A stretch of DNA of 64,000 nt. Origin: Sphingobacterium athyrii. GTDB taxonomy: Bacteria; Bacteroidota; Bacteroidia; Sphingobacteriales; Sphingobacteriaceae. The stretch's first letter is position 1, and every line of letters begins with the position of its first letter. The stretch covers positions 682,001 through 746,000 of the forward strand of contig NZ_QCXX01000002.1 of the NCBI RefSeq assembly GCF_003071065.1, read 5' to 3'. The notes below the pieces were generated by a model. It ran no database searches. It had not been told where the DNA came from and worked only from the letters and a program-made list of their open reading frames with translations. Shown here in pieces: positions 9,027-16,357 of this stretch. The translations under genes and the position numbers were made by a program.

Positions 9027-9581
9027 TTAGATATCGATCTTACTATAATAGGATGCGGTCATACCAAGAAATGAGCTTTTATCATTGATGCTGCATTTTA
9101 AATATGCCGCTGGATAATTTTTCTTGAATCTTGCTTTCCGATCCTGTGCAATAAGGCCTATCAGTGTGCCACGATATGTGCGACGCAATAGTGCTTCAGC
9201 ATAAAAATGCTGTAAATGAGCAGTAAACTTTGGGTACTTGACCATTAGTTTCATCACCTTCTTATTCCTTATCAGTACGACTACCGAATCCTCATCGGCT
9301 TCAAAACTGCTGCGCTCTCTTTTTTCCAGGTGATGGAAGCATTGTCCCGAAGAGATAAAATCTTGTACTTGTCCTCCTTCACTGTGATTACCATCCAGCC
9401 GATGGATGATCATCCCTGACAGGACAATGTGAAGATCAAATTCTTCTCCGCTGATATAACGCCTCTTTTTGACCGCGGTGACTTTAACCATGGCCTTGAG
9501 TTCCTCCCATAAGGCAGGTTCTACAGGTGAAACCTTTTCCAGTATTGCGTACAATTGCTTATTATAAATTGAATTCTCCAT
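9027..9581 (-). CDS. Crp/Fnr-type transcriptional regulator
   Basis: A 184-aa protein with the Bacteroidota Crp layout: an N-terminal cyclic-nucleotide-binding-like beta-roll (about residues 15-115, containing HIVLSGMIIHRL and SSGQCFHHLEKRERSSFEA), a dimerisation helix, and a C-terminal helix-turn-helix (LIAQDRKARFKKNYPAAYLK then FLGMTASYYSKI). The last part matches the family pattern of an ARY motif followed by IASYLGIT and LSRI, although residues deviate (AYLK, MTASYYSK), so DNA specificity may be unusual. Residues needed to bind cAMP are not evident. It is followed by its own terminator, and its start lies 8 bases beyond the stop of the upstream unknown gene on the same strand; the two look like one operon. 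Confidence 0.75.
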   Translation of the reverse strand: MENSIYNKQLYAILEKVSPVEPALWEELKAMVKVTAVKKRRYISGEEFDLHIVLSGMIIHRLDGNHSEGGQVQDFISSGQCFHHLEKRERSSFEADEDSVVVLIRNKKVMKLMVKYPKFTAHLQHFYAEALLRRTYRGTLIGLIAQDRKARFKKNYPAAYLKCSINDKSSFLGMTASYYSKIDI

Positions 9582-9589
9582 CGGCGGGA

Positions 9590-9970
9590 TCAGCTATAAT
9601 TAAACCTGATTTTTAAGACGCGAACACTTTCATCGGATGATGCTGACACCGGGGTAAAACTTTGTGCAGCACTTCCGGTTTTACTATTGCCGCCACCTTC
9701 TTTTTCGTCTTCGCGATCTAGCTGGATATCGATCCGTAGATCGATCGCGTCTACCAATTGTGAAGCAAAATAATCATGTGCCGGCTTGCCGAGTGATATC
9801 GCATATTGCAACTGCTTCTCATTTAAATAAAAACGCTTGGATACCCAGCCCATGAAATTGGTTTCGATGCGCATTGTTTCTTCTTCTATTACGATTCTGG
9901 TTTGCGAATAGAGATAATTTTTCCAGTCTTGTACTCCGGAGTTGTCGAAATTAAATTGTAAATGTTCCAT
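9590..9970 (-). CDS. Conserved-looking hypothetical protein (126 aa)
   Basis: Starts MEHLQFNFDNSGVQDWKNYL and has no signal peptide or transmembrane helix. The first 85 residues look folded (alternating aromatic and charged, WVSKRFYLNEKQLQYAISLG). A low-complexity linker EDEKEGGGNSKTGSAAQ leads to a final strand RVLKIRFNYS. It precedes the Crp-like gene by 8 bases and is divergent from the LytTR gene at 10164, which suggests all three belong to one regulatory neighbourhood. I do not recognise the family. Confidence 0.6.
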   Translation of the reverse strand: MEHLQFNFDNSGVQDWKNYLYSQTRIVIEEETMRIETNFMGWVSKRFYLNEKQLQYAISLGKPAHDYFASQLVDAIDLRIDIQLDREDEKEGGGNSKTGSAAQSFTPVSASSDESVRVLKIRFNYS

Positions 9971-10163
9971 ATTGGTTTTAAATTATTTATTCGCCAATAT
10001 ACAGCCGAAATTGATTTTAATGATGATATAAGCCCGTTAATAAATCAAAACAGCCTTTTTTACAATCAAAACGATTTGATCGGTGATCGAATTTAATATG
10101 TACTATAAGTTATTTATTGTTATATTGTATTTTATAAATATTTTCTTTGTCAATATATAACAG

Positions 10164-11402
10164 GTGTATTATATATTTAAATTAACCCATTACAGAATTA
10201 TGAATCGTAATATCAAGTCGTATTTGCATGTTTTTCCGATTTTTTGGTGGATTTCTTTAGTGTTAATTGCTTCTTTGGCTATCGCACTATTTCCGTTTGA
10301 TGATATCTCATTTGCATATATTATGAAGCAAAATGTGCTCCGTGTGATCAGAAATACAGCAGTTATCGGTACATTAATTCTTGCGTTGGAATTTGCGATA
10401 GGATATATCCTTTACGTTAATGATCTATGGAGCAAGTCAAGTGGCAGAGCCACATTGATACACGTTTTCGGGGGAGTTATAGCCGTCGGAATTATTGCCT
10501 TTGGACTAGTTGTTCTCTTTTACTCGTCTGCCATTGTCGATGACTACCGTTTTCAGTGGGATATGATATTTATGCTTGGTCTTCTCAGCTTACTTAATTA
10601 TTGGATTGCAAACAGAATTTTACTGGATAATAGCAGCCGTCTACAGGATAGGCTGAATACAGCAACTATCGAAAATGCCCAGCTCCTGCAACAAGTGGAA
10701 AGCGACAGATCGCAATTGGAGCAGCGCACCAAAGATATCGATCGGTATAAAATGGAGCGCATTATTGCTGATAAAAATAGTGTTGATCTGAGTCAGATAA
10801 AGGATCAACTAGGCAGTCAATTGGAGGGGTCGGAGGCTGAAAGACTGAGGTTGCACGAATATTGCTATCAGCTTAAAAAAGAAAAAGCTCTCATACAGCA
10901 GGCGCTCGAAAACAAGGAAATGGACTACAGTTTACTGCAACAGAATCTGGAAGAACAAAAGGATTTTATACTGAAAAATCTTGAGAAGAAAATAACTGAA
11001 ACTGCCAAGCCCTCTGGCGTATATCGATTAAGAATCAGAGATAAAGAAATTTTTATTAAAGAGGATAATGTGGCCTATTGCTATGGATATCATAAAAAAA
11101 ATGAGGATCCTTATCAGGAAATTGTGATGATGGACGGTACGCGATATTATCCGGGGCTGTCTGCGCTCCGGGAATTGGGCAAATTATTCCCGAGTCTGAA
11201 AAGGGTTTCCCGGAACTATCTTATTGCTGGAAGCGCATTGTTGGACTATCAGTATTCAGATAATAATCAACATTTATTATCGATTATCCATCGAAATAAA
11301 CCGATTGTATTTGGAAAGTCATACTGGTATAAAAAAGAATGGGTGCTGCGTATCCGCCCTATGAACTACAGGCCAGCTGATTTTTTGAAATTCTGCGGAT
11401 AA
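10164..11402 (+). CDS. Membrane-anchored LytTR-type DNA-binding protein, 3' end altered by IS66
   Basis: A 412-aa protein with four probable transmembrane helices in residues 20-150, a long coiled coil (about 155-280, rich in Q, E and L) and a C-terminal LytTR DNA-binding domain (about 285-390: YRLRIRDKEIFIKEDNVAYC, then LFPSLKRVSRNYLIAG). LytTR domains bind direct repeats upstream of target genes; the layout suggests a membrane sensor acting directly on DNA. An alternative ATG lies at 10200. The final codons are not native: at 11350 an IS66 element begins, so the present tail RIRPMNYRPADFLKFCG is read from IS sequence. Joining 11349 to 13618 restores WVLQHIAANKKQAS and a stop at 13650-13652. 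Only about 11 native residues are lost, all beyond the LytTR core, so the protein may still work. Confidence 0.85.
   Translation: MYYIFKLTHYRIMNRNIKSYLHVFPIFWWISLVLIASLAIALFPFDDISFAYIMKQNVLRVIRNTAVIGTLILALEFAIGYILYVNDLWSKSSGRATLIHVFGGVIAVGIIAFGLVVLFYSSAIVDDYRFQWDMIFMLGLLSLLNYWIANRILLDNSSRLQDRLNTATIENAQLLQQVESDRSQLEQRTKDIDRYKMERIIADKNSVDLSQIKDQLGSQLEGSEAERLRLHEYCYQLKKEKALIQQALENKEMDYSLLQQNLEEQKDFILKNLEKKITETAKPSGVYRLRIRDKEIFIKEDNVAYCYGYHKKNEDPYQEIVMMDGTRYYPGLSALRELGKLFPSLKRVSRNYLIAGSALLDYQYSDNNQHLLSIIHRNKPIVFGKSYWYKKEWVLRIRPMNYRPADFLKFCG
11342..11349. repeat. IS66 target-site duplication, left copy
   Basis: GGTGCTGC directly abuts the left end of the element; the identical octamer at 13610-13617 abuts the right end. 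Eight bases is the duplication length known for the IS66 family. Confidence 0.9.
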
Positions 11403-12883
11403 AGATCCTTTAGGTTTTTATGGTTTATGGACATAATGTTTTCTAGGGTATGCTTTAACCAAAGGAAAGGGTTCACCTGGTGCTTTTTACAGATAGCAAA
11501 AAATGAATAGATCATCGCCGCCCGCTGTGCTGCCTCATGACTTCCAGCAAAGAGATAGTTCTTTCGGCCCAGCGCAACCGGGCGAATGGCATTCTCGACT
11601 AGATTATTATCAATAAGCAGATTTCCATCATACAGGTATGCAGATAGTGCATCCCATCTGGCATAGGCATAAGCCATTGCTTTACCGATCTGACTTTTAG
11701 GAAGTGTGTTTTTTATCTCCTGGAAGATCCATTTTCCCAGCTCGTTGATAACAGGTAAGGATTCTACCAATCGCAGTTCTTTGATCTGTTCTGCGTTTAG
11801 ATTCTCCTGTTTAGCTTTCCGCTCCGGGGCATAAAGCTTTTGGATCATTAGCAATGCAATTTCCGCTCTTTGCTTATCGTTATCCAGCGATTTCTCAAAC
11901 TCACGCCTTGCGTGTGCCCAACATGCCAGATGTGTAACCTCTTTCTTTTTGCCGTATTTTTCATATACGGTGTACCCATCTGTCTGAAGATAACCTTTAA
12001 AGTTCCCCAGCATAGGCACAGCGGCAATGCCCCCACGGGTGGGACTATAATCAAATAATACGGTTCCCTCTAATGGGGCATGGTATACCCAATAATAGCC
12101 TTGATGGGCAGCTCCTTTTTTATCGCTGTCCAGTACTTTTATTGGGGTCTCATCGACCTGCAAGTAGCCCTGTGCTTTGGTGTCGAAGACGAGCTGTTCA
12201 TATAATGGTTCCAGTTTTTCTAGTGCCTGTCTGGTCCATCCTTCGATGGTTGAGGAGGCTATCTGAATGTTTTCCCTTGCAAAGATCTGTTTCTGTCGGT
12301 ATAGCGGGAGATGATCCTGATATTTACCGGTCAGGATCATCGCAAGTAGGCTTGCCCCCGGTATTCCTTTATCGATTACACGCTCGGGAAGTTCGGCAAT
12401 GGCTACGGCAGATTTATCTTTGGCAGCATATTTATAACGGATGTAACGTTTGATGTAGAACTTGGCAGGCTCGCATTCCAATTCTTCGGTAATTTCCCTA
12501 CCGATGCAGATCATTTGGGATAAGTCACCCTCGGGATGGATCTCGATCTCTTCCACAGGAAGGTGTGCTGGTAACTTAGCACGCCCTTTATGGTTGGGTC
12601 GCTTGCAGATATATTCGATTTTTTGCTTAACTTCTTGCTGTTGCTGCTCTACTTCCGCAGGCTCCGCATGAAAAGGAAGCATGGTCTGGGCGGGATCGCC
12701 CTCAAAGCGTTCACGCTTCTGTCCAAACTGCATACGCTTGTACATAGCAAGTTGCGATTCCAGGTAATCTATTTTTTCATCTTTTACAGAGGAACTTTTG
12801 GAAAGGTCGGTAATTTCTTTCTGTTGACTGGAAATAACCTTGAGAAGGTCTTCTTTTGAGAGATTTTCCAGTTCTTTTTCCAT
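11366..12883 (-). CDS. tnpC: IS66-family transposase TnpC
   Basis: The 505-aa DDE transposase of the element. N-terminal coiled coil (residues 1-60, KEITDLSKSSSVKDEKIDYL), a zinc-finger-like region that has lost most cysteines, then the catalytic core: first Asp in LQVDETPIKVLDS, second Asp in LQTDGYTVYEKYG, Glu in NNLVENAIRPVALG. The C-terminal IS66 domain ends PQNFKKSAGL. Length is normal for TnpC and no frameshift is seen. The last codons run over the LytTR reading frame on the other strand because the insertion point is just beyond the stop. Confidence 0.95.
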   Translation of the reverse strand: MEKELENLSKEDLLKVISSQQKEITDLSKSSSVKDEKIDYLESQLAMYKRMQFGQKRERFEGDPAQTMLPFHAEPAEVEQQQQEVKQKIEYICKRPNHKGRAKLPAHLPVEEIEIHPEGDLSQMICIGREITEELECEPAKFYIKRYIRYKYAAKDKSAVAIAELPERVIDKGIPGASLLAMILTGKYQDHLPLYRQKQIFARENIQIASSTIEGWTRQALEKLEPLYEQLVFDTKAQGYLQVDETPIKVLDSDKKGAAHQGYYWVYHAPLEGTVLFDYSPTRGGIAAVPMLGNFKGYLQTDGYTVYEKYGKKKEVTHLACWAHARREFEKSLDNDKQRAEIALLMIQKLYAPERKAKQENLNAEQIKELRLVESLPVINELGKWIFQEIKNTLPKSQIGKAMAYAYARWDALSAYLYDGNLLIDNNLVENAIRPVALGRKNYLFAGSHEAAQRAAMIYSFFAICKKHQVNPFLWLKHTLENIMSINHKNLKDLYPQNFKKSAGL

Positions 12884-12931
12884 AGTGTAAATATAAGCAA
12901 AAAGTAGCTTTTATCTTATATAAAACCACTT

Positions 12932-13270
12932 TTAAGGCAAAGAAAACCGTCTTTTTTGAATACTTTTCACAACCTGTATCCCCTCAACCATCAGTACCAG
13001 ATCACTCCAGGACAACTCTCCGTTTTTTACATGTGGCGGTAAAAAGGTTCCGCTTTCCAGACGTTTGTAATACAACACAAAGCCTCCTTTTTCCCAGTGG
13101 AGAAGTTTTATATGCGTACGGCTACGGTTTAAAAACACGAATACCTCACCACTGGTAGCTTGTCGTTGCATCACTGATTTGATCAGTCCGCATAGTCCAT
13201 CGAATGATTTGCGCATATCACAGTGGCTGTCGTAAAGGTAAAACCGGTGTGATGAACCCAGCGCAAACAT
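12932..13270 (-). CDS. tnpB: IS66 accessory protein TnpB
   Basis: A 112-aa protein with the TnpB signature: FYLYDSHCDMRKSFDGLCGL, then VFVFLNRSRTHIKLLHWEKG and LVLMVEGIQV near the end. TnpB is needed for IS66 transposition although its biochemical role is unclear. Its ATG overlaps the tnpA stop (TAATG), which indicates translational coupling, and tnpC begins 48 bases further on. Confidence 0.95.
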   Translation of the reverse strand: MFALGSSHRFYLYDSHCDMRKSFDGLCGLIKSVMQRQATSGEVFVFLNRSRTHIKLLHWEKGGFVLYYKRLESGTFLPPHVKNGELSWSDLVLMVEGIQVVKSIQKRRFSLP

Positions 13271-13551
13271 TAGTAAAGCTGTATCAGTTGAGAAACAAGG
13301 GCTAGATCGTGCTCTACCTTAATCCGTACTCCGTTGGGATAAATAACTTCAACTTCATGTTTACTGCTGATCTTATCGATGGTTATAAAACTACCGCTGG
13401 CTGTTTCTTCCCCTTTGCTGCGAGAAAACCAATAATAAAAAGTGGCTTCGTTAATCCCGTTTTCAGCGCAATAAGTCTTCTTGCTTTTTCCGCTAGATCG
13501 CCAGTCTGATATCATAGACAGCATGGCTGCTCTTTTTTCTTTCATATTCAT
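13270..13551 (-). CDS. tnpA: IS66 accessory protein TnpA
   Basis: A 93-aa protein with an N-terminal helix-turn-helix of the transposase-8 type (MLSMISDWRSSGKSKKTYCA then GINEATFYYWFSR), presumably binding the element ends, and a C-terminal strand-rich part ending LVSQLIQLY. It is the first gene of the tnpABC operon and lies about 60 bases inside the right terminal repeat. Confidence 0.9.
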   Translation of the reverse strand: MNMKEKRAAMLSMISDWRSSGKSKKTYCAENGINEATFYYWFSRSKGEETASGSFITIDKISSKHEVEVIYPNGVRIKVEHDLALVSQLIQLY

Positions 13552-13609
13552 AATGCAAAGCTAGGCCATACACTTAAGCTTTTAAATACGTACTTGGTAG
13601 GGCGAATAC

Positions 13610-13617
13610 GGTGCTGC
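13610..13617. repeat. IS66 target-site duplication, right copy
   Basis: GGTGCTGC, identical to 11342-11349. Immediately after it, 13618-13652 is the displaced original 3' end of the LytTR gene, coding QHIAANKKQAS and a TGA when joined to 11349. Confidence 0.9.
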
Positions 13618-13656
13618 AGCACATCGCTGCCAATAAAAAGCAGGCAAGCTGAAATT

Positions 13657-13682
13657 AGAATCAGTCCTCTCCGGCTGATTCT
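13657..13682 (+). terminator. Hairpin after the original LytTR stop
   Basis: AGAATCAG (13657-13664) pairs exactly with CTGATTCT (13675-13682) around a 10-base loop, five bases past the displaced LytTR stop codon and just before the stop of the convergent HTH gene. It probably served as a shared terminator of the two genes; no long T-tract is present. Confidence 0.5.
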
Positions 13683-13690
13683 GTTGGAGG

Positions 13691-13888
13691 TTAACCGACG
13701 TTTTCGTGCACCTGCTCTACATCGAGATAGAAATATTCTGCAAATATCTTGATCGGAATTGCTGTTTTTCGGGGTAGGTTATAGGCATCCCGTATGTCTT
13801 CAAATAGGCGATAGCATTGTCTTTCGGATTTTCCGAGCAGGGGAGCTGCTTCCCGCGGATAGATCAGCAGTCGATTTTGTTTTTTCAT
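13691..13888 (-). CDS. Small helix-turn-helix protein
   Basis: A 65-aa protein starting MKKQNRLLIYPREAAPLLG; an in-frame ATG at 13921 would add 11 residues. The PREAAPLLGKSERQCYRLFE segment followed by LPRKTAIPIKIFAEYFYLD has the arrangement of excisionase/MerR-like small DNA-binding proteins, which read a helix-turn-helix and then a beta hairpin naming the target. It was convergent with the LytTR gene before the IS66 insertion and is divergent from the module at 14300. Between them lies an inverted repeat at 13980-14009 that may be its operator. Role as a regulator or excisionase is inferred. Confidence 0.6.
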   Translation of the reverse strand: MKKQNRLLIYPREAAPLLGKSERQCYRLFEDIRDAYNLPRKTAIPIKIFAEYFYLDVEQVHENVG

Positions 13889-14299
13889 TTCATTGGATTT
13901 TTGAGGGATCCAAAAAGTCATATCCGACCGTGGGTAATCAGTTGTTGAAGCAGTGTTAAAGCGTTTGCAATGCGTAAATAGTGCGTTATTGATTGGTCAT
14001 TGACGCACTTGTGACACTATAGTTGCTTCAAGAGATAGTACATAGCGAAATCCGCCCATAGAACGAATCTACAAGACTTTATCTACACTGATTGATGAAA
14101 TGGATGATAATTGGTTACGGCTTGGACAGCATTGGTCTGATTCCTCTCCATGGCTTTTATTCACCATGTTAAAGGTTTTAAGATACTTATTTTTTGACAT
14201 TTATTGCCATTTTTGGCCATTTCTTCCGACTGCAGACATCTCTTCCCGACTTTGTTTGCACACCCTGCATCTTCGTATTGTCAAAACAAAATTAATATC
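13889..14299. other. Divergent intergenic region with an inverted repeat
   Basis: About 410 bases separate the HTH gene from the module starting at 14300. It contains AGTGCGT (13980-13986) and ACGCACT (14003-14009), exact inverted arms 16 bases apart, suitable as a two-site operator. No other coding sequence is convincing: an upstream in-frame ATG at 14204 would add 32 residues to the next protein, but these look non-coding. Confidence 0.5.
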
Positions 14300-15058
14300 A
14301 TGGCAAAACAAGTAGGTTTAATCAAATTGAATGGAAACGTCGGGGACCTTTCCTTCTTCAAATCAAAGACAAATGGTTTTCAGGCTCGTATGAAAACCGG
14401 GGTATCGGCAGACCGCATTGCAAGTGATCCTGCATTTGCACGTACTCGTGAAAATGGTAGCGAGTTTGGACGGGCGCAACAGGAAGGTAAAAAGTTGCGC
14501 GGCCTTCTAAAGGATGTGTTGTTTCAAAATGCGGACAGCCGTTTCAGCTTACGCCTGGCAAACCGATTGTTGAAAGTCATTCAGACGGATTCGGTCAATA
14601 TCCGTGGCAAACGGGGGTTGGTTGCCGAAAATCTGGTTATGCTGCAGGAGATCGAGTGCAACAATCGGACAAAATTGGCTGATATTTCGCTGCTGCCAAT
14701 TGCATTGAACTATGATCGTAGCAGCGGTACGGGCACGCTGGAATGTGCGCAGCTGATCCCTATGCTGAATATCGCCAAACTCAAAGGGGCGACACATGTG
14801 CGCTACATGTTGGTGCTTCAGGAATTTTCGGGAGAAGATTTGGATCAGAGGCCTTCCATTCAGCGGTCGGAGTATGTAGATCTGATGACAATCGATCCTA
14901 TAGATCTACAGCTAACGGCGACCTTGCAGGCCGATGCTGCAAAATCTGTATTGCTGCTCGCTGGATTGGAATATTTTCAGTTGGTCAATAGTGCTTATTA
15001 TCCCTTGGCGAATGGGAAGTACAATGCCTTAACCATTAAACAGGTGTACACACCTTAG
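14300..15058 (+). CDS. Unknown 252-aa protein heading a lysis-like module
   Basis: Starts MAKQVGLIKLNGNVGDLSFF and continues with a basic N-terminal part (VSADRIASDPAFARTREN, then GKKLRGLLKDVLF). No signal peptide, transmembrane helix or catalytic motif is seen. Similar proteins with a GNVG and a DPAFARTREN-type motif occur, as far as I recall, as hypothetical proteins in many Bacteroidota, usually next to DUF5675 genes. The positively charged start could bind nucleic acid or be a structural tail-like protein. The ATG at 14300 is preferred over 14204 because the peptide before it is cysteine-rich and unlike the rest. It is followed after 4 bases by the DUF5675 gene, so the two are co-translated. 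Confidence 0.7.
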   Translation: MAKQVGLIKLNGNVGDLSFFKSKTNGFQARMKTGVSADRIASDPAFARTRENGSEFGRAQQEGKKLRGLLKDVLFQNADSRFSLRLANRLLKVIQTDSVNIRGKRGLVAENLVMLQEIECNNRTKLADISLLPIALNYDRSSGTGTLECAQLIPMLNIAKLKGATHVRYMLVLQEFSGEDLDQRPSIQRSEYVDLMTIDPIDLQLTATLQADAAKSVLLLAGLEYFQLVNSAYYPLANGKYNALTIKQVYTP

Positions 15059-15062
15059 GATT

Positions 15063-15467
15063 ATGGCGGTTAAACACACCCTGCTGCTCCTACGAAAGTA
15101 TGGAGCACAGGGAACAAATGGAACGATTAGCTATCAGGGTGAACATATCTGCCACAGCATCGAATTGCCAGATCATAACAACCTGCCTAGGATCAGCTGT
15201 ATTCCGGTAGGCCGGTACAAACTGCAAAAACGCCGCTATCCAAAGCATGGGGAGCAGATCGGAATCCCCAATGTGCTGGGACGCGAAGCGATCCTGATCC
15301 ATGCGGCCAACAATGCATTGCGCGAACTGCAGGGCTGTATCGCACCCGTAACCACGCTAACCGGTGAGGGTACGGGGGATTACAGCGGTAAAGCGCTGGC
15401 GAAGCTGAAGGCGCTGGTGTATAGCTTGTGGGATATGGGGGATGAGGTGTATTTGAATATTCGATAA
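15063..15467 (+). CDS. DUF5675-family protein
   Basis: A 134-aa protein with the DUF5675 pattern: LLRKYGAQGTNGTISYQGEH, HSIELPDHNNLPRISCIPVG, then REAILIHAANNALRELQGCI. The family is found beside phage and phage-like lysis genes. The arrangement H80 followed by G91-C92-I93 resembles the His/Cys catalytic pair of YkuD L,D-transpeptidases, so a peptidoglycan-acting enzyme is possible; this is my inference. There is no signal peptide, so any wall action would need release by a holin-like partner, and two small membrane proteins follow at 15792 and 16063. Confidence 0.8.
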   Translation: MAVKHTLLLLRKYGAQGTNGTISYQGEHICHSIELPDHNNLPRISCIPVGRYKLQKRRYPKHGEQIGIPNVLGREAILIHAANNALRELQGCIAPVTTLTGEGTGDYSGKALAKLKALVYSLWDMGDEVYLNIR

Positions 15468-15523
15468 CAATTGGGAGGACATGAATTTTTTGCTGCATTC
15501 CTTTGTGCTATCTTCTTAGCAAG

Positions 15524-15578
15524 ATGACGGCATAAATCAAACTCGCTGTGCTCGGACAGTGATTTATGCTACCGTCAT
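15524..15578. repeat. Imperfect inverted repeat, possible REP-like element
   Basis: ATGACGG plus CATAAATCA (15524-15539) is mirrored by TGATTTATG and CCGTCAT (15560-15578) with three extra bases in the right arm and a 20-base loop. The arms plus loop resemble palindromic elements dispersed in bacterial genomes, but only one copy is seen in this window. Confidence 0.5.
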
Positions 15579-15626
15579 ATTGCGTCAGCGATAGGCAGTC
15601 GGAACGTTATGCTGTCAATTCTTTGT

Positions 15627-15652
15627 CCTCCTATATTGCTCGAATATAGAGG
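15627..15652. repeat. Hairpin before the small membrane genes
   Basis: CCTC-C-TATATT (15627-15637) pairs with AATATA-GAGG (15643-15652) around GCTCG, with one bulged C. Confidence 0.45.
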
Positions 15653-15791
15653 GGGTGATGGGATGACAATCAGAAAGCTATATTTTCTATCCCTGGCCCT
15701 TCATATTTATCGAAGTGAGTTGTTGGAGGGGGATTGAAGTCGGAATATTAGGCTTTAACCGTTCATCCAGTCTCTTTAAAAACTAATATGT

Positions 15792-16076
15792 ATGAAAAAA
15801 ATCTTAAACAAAATAGGAGCAGTGCTGCAGGTGGTTCTTGCGGCTCCAGTCAAATGGCCAGGGAAAGCCGGCAATATATTGAAATATATCGCAGTGGGGC
15901 TGGGTATATTGGAAACAGTGATGGAACAGGAAATGCCACCGCCTGAAAAGTCTTCTGATGATGCCTCTGGACAGGAATCAAGCGGCCCATCGCCCGCATC
16001 TACGAAGCCTCCGGTCGATAATGCCGAGGGGCAAATGTTGCCCCAAGAAAGGAGTGAAGCCGATGAAAATCAATGA
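15792..16076 (+). CDS. Small amphipathic/membrane protein with acidic Pro/Ser-rich tail (94 aa)
   Basis: Residues 1-45 form one or two amphipathic or membrane helices (MKKILNKIGAVLQVVLAAPV and ILKYIAVGLGILETVM). Residues 46-94 are a disordered acidic tail rich in P, S, E and D. No lipobox is seen. It overlaps the next gene by 14 bases, the type of overlap seen between phage holin or spanin genes. I infer a role in membrane permeabilisation or anchoring; no family is recognised. Confidence 0.6.
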   Translation: MKKILNKIGAVLQVVLAAPVKWPGKAGNILKYIAVGLGILETVMEQEMPPPEKSSDDASGQESSGPSPASTKPPVDNAEGQMLPQERSEADENQ

Positions 16077-16245
16077 TATCCGCATCTCAGCCCTAGGTGG
16101 TACGCTCTGTTCCATCTGGGCCAGTTTCTCGCTGGGCGATGTGGTGCAGACGGTACTGACAGCAGCGCTTGGTACCATCGTTAGCTTCGCGACCAGTAGA
16201 CTACTCGGAAGGTGGTATAAAAAGACAAGCGATAAGCAACGATAA
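16063..16245 (+). CDS. Holin-like small membrane protein (60 aa)
   Basis: Starts MKINDIRISALGGTLCSIWA. Hydrophobic helices cover about residues 9-22 and 27-47 (VVQTVLTAALGTIVSFATSR), and the C-terminus is basic (RWYKKTSDKQR), a layout typical of small holins. The start is well supported: an AGGAG-type ribosome site precedes the ATG inside the end of the upstream gene, unusual in this genome where such sites are rare. A strong terminator follows 12 bases after the stop, closing the module that begins at 14300. Confidence 0.65.
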   Translation: MKINDIRISALGGTLCSIWASFSLGDVVQTVLTAALGTIVSFATSRLLGRWYKKTSDKQR

Positions 16246-16256
16246 ACAGTGCATGG

Positions 16257-16288
16257 AAGACGTCTCCTAAATTGGAGACGTCTTTTTT
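16257..16288 (+). terminator. Intrinsic terminator of the lysis-like module
   Basis: AAGACGTCTCC (16257-16267) pairs perfectly with GGAGACGTCTT (16274-16284) around TAAATT, followed by T residues to 16288. Confidence 0.9.
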
Positions 16289-16357
16289 GCGGTTAGCATT
16301 TCGGTTATGCAGAAGTTGCAGTAAAGATGCTGTCATAAGCGATAAAAAAAATTGGAA

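Larger units (their letters stand above)
11350..13609 (-). mobile_element. Complete IS66-family insertion sequence (2260 bp)
   Basis: The ends are imperfect inverted repeats: 11350-11369 starts GTATCCGCCCTATG and the reverse complement of 13590-13609 starts GTATTCGCCCTACC, with 16 of 20 positions identical. Each end is flanked by the octamer GGTGCTGC, and the three genes tnpA, tnpB and tnpC are intact and in family order on the minus strand. All this indicates a recent, possibly still active insertion. It entered the 3' end of the LytTR gene. The tnpC stop codon lies inside the terminal repeat, so the element is very compact. Confidence 0.95.
15468..15791. other. Intergenic region with two imperfect hairpins
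   Basis: About 320 bases without a gene. It holds a large imperfect inverted repeat (15524-15578) and a second hairpin (15627-15652). The repeats look like palindromic repetitive elements rather than terminators because no T-tract follows. Confidence 0.5.

Noticed and set aside
11870..12859. Plus-strand frames inside the IS66 transposase
   Set aside because: Antisense to an intact tnpC with all catalytic residues; no independent evidence.
15193..15498. 101-codon minus-strand frame over the DUF5675 gene
   Set aside because: Proline- and histidine-rich shadow; the plus strand carries the conserved family pattern.
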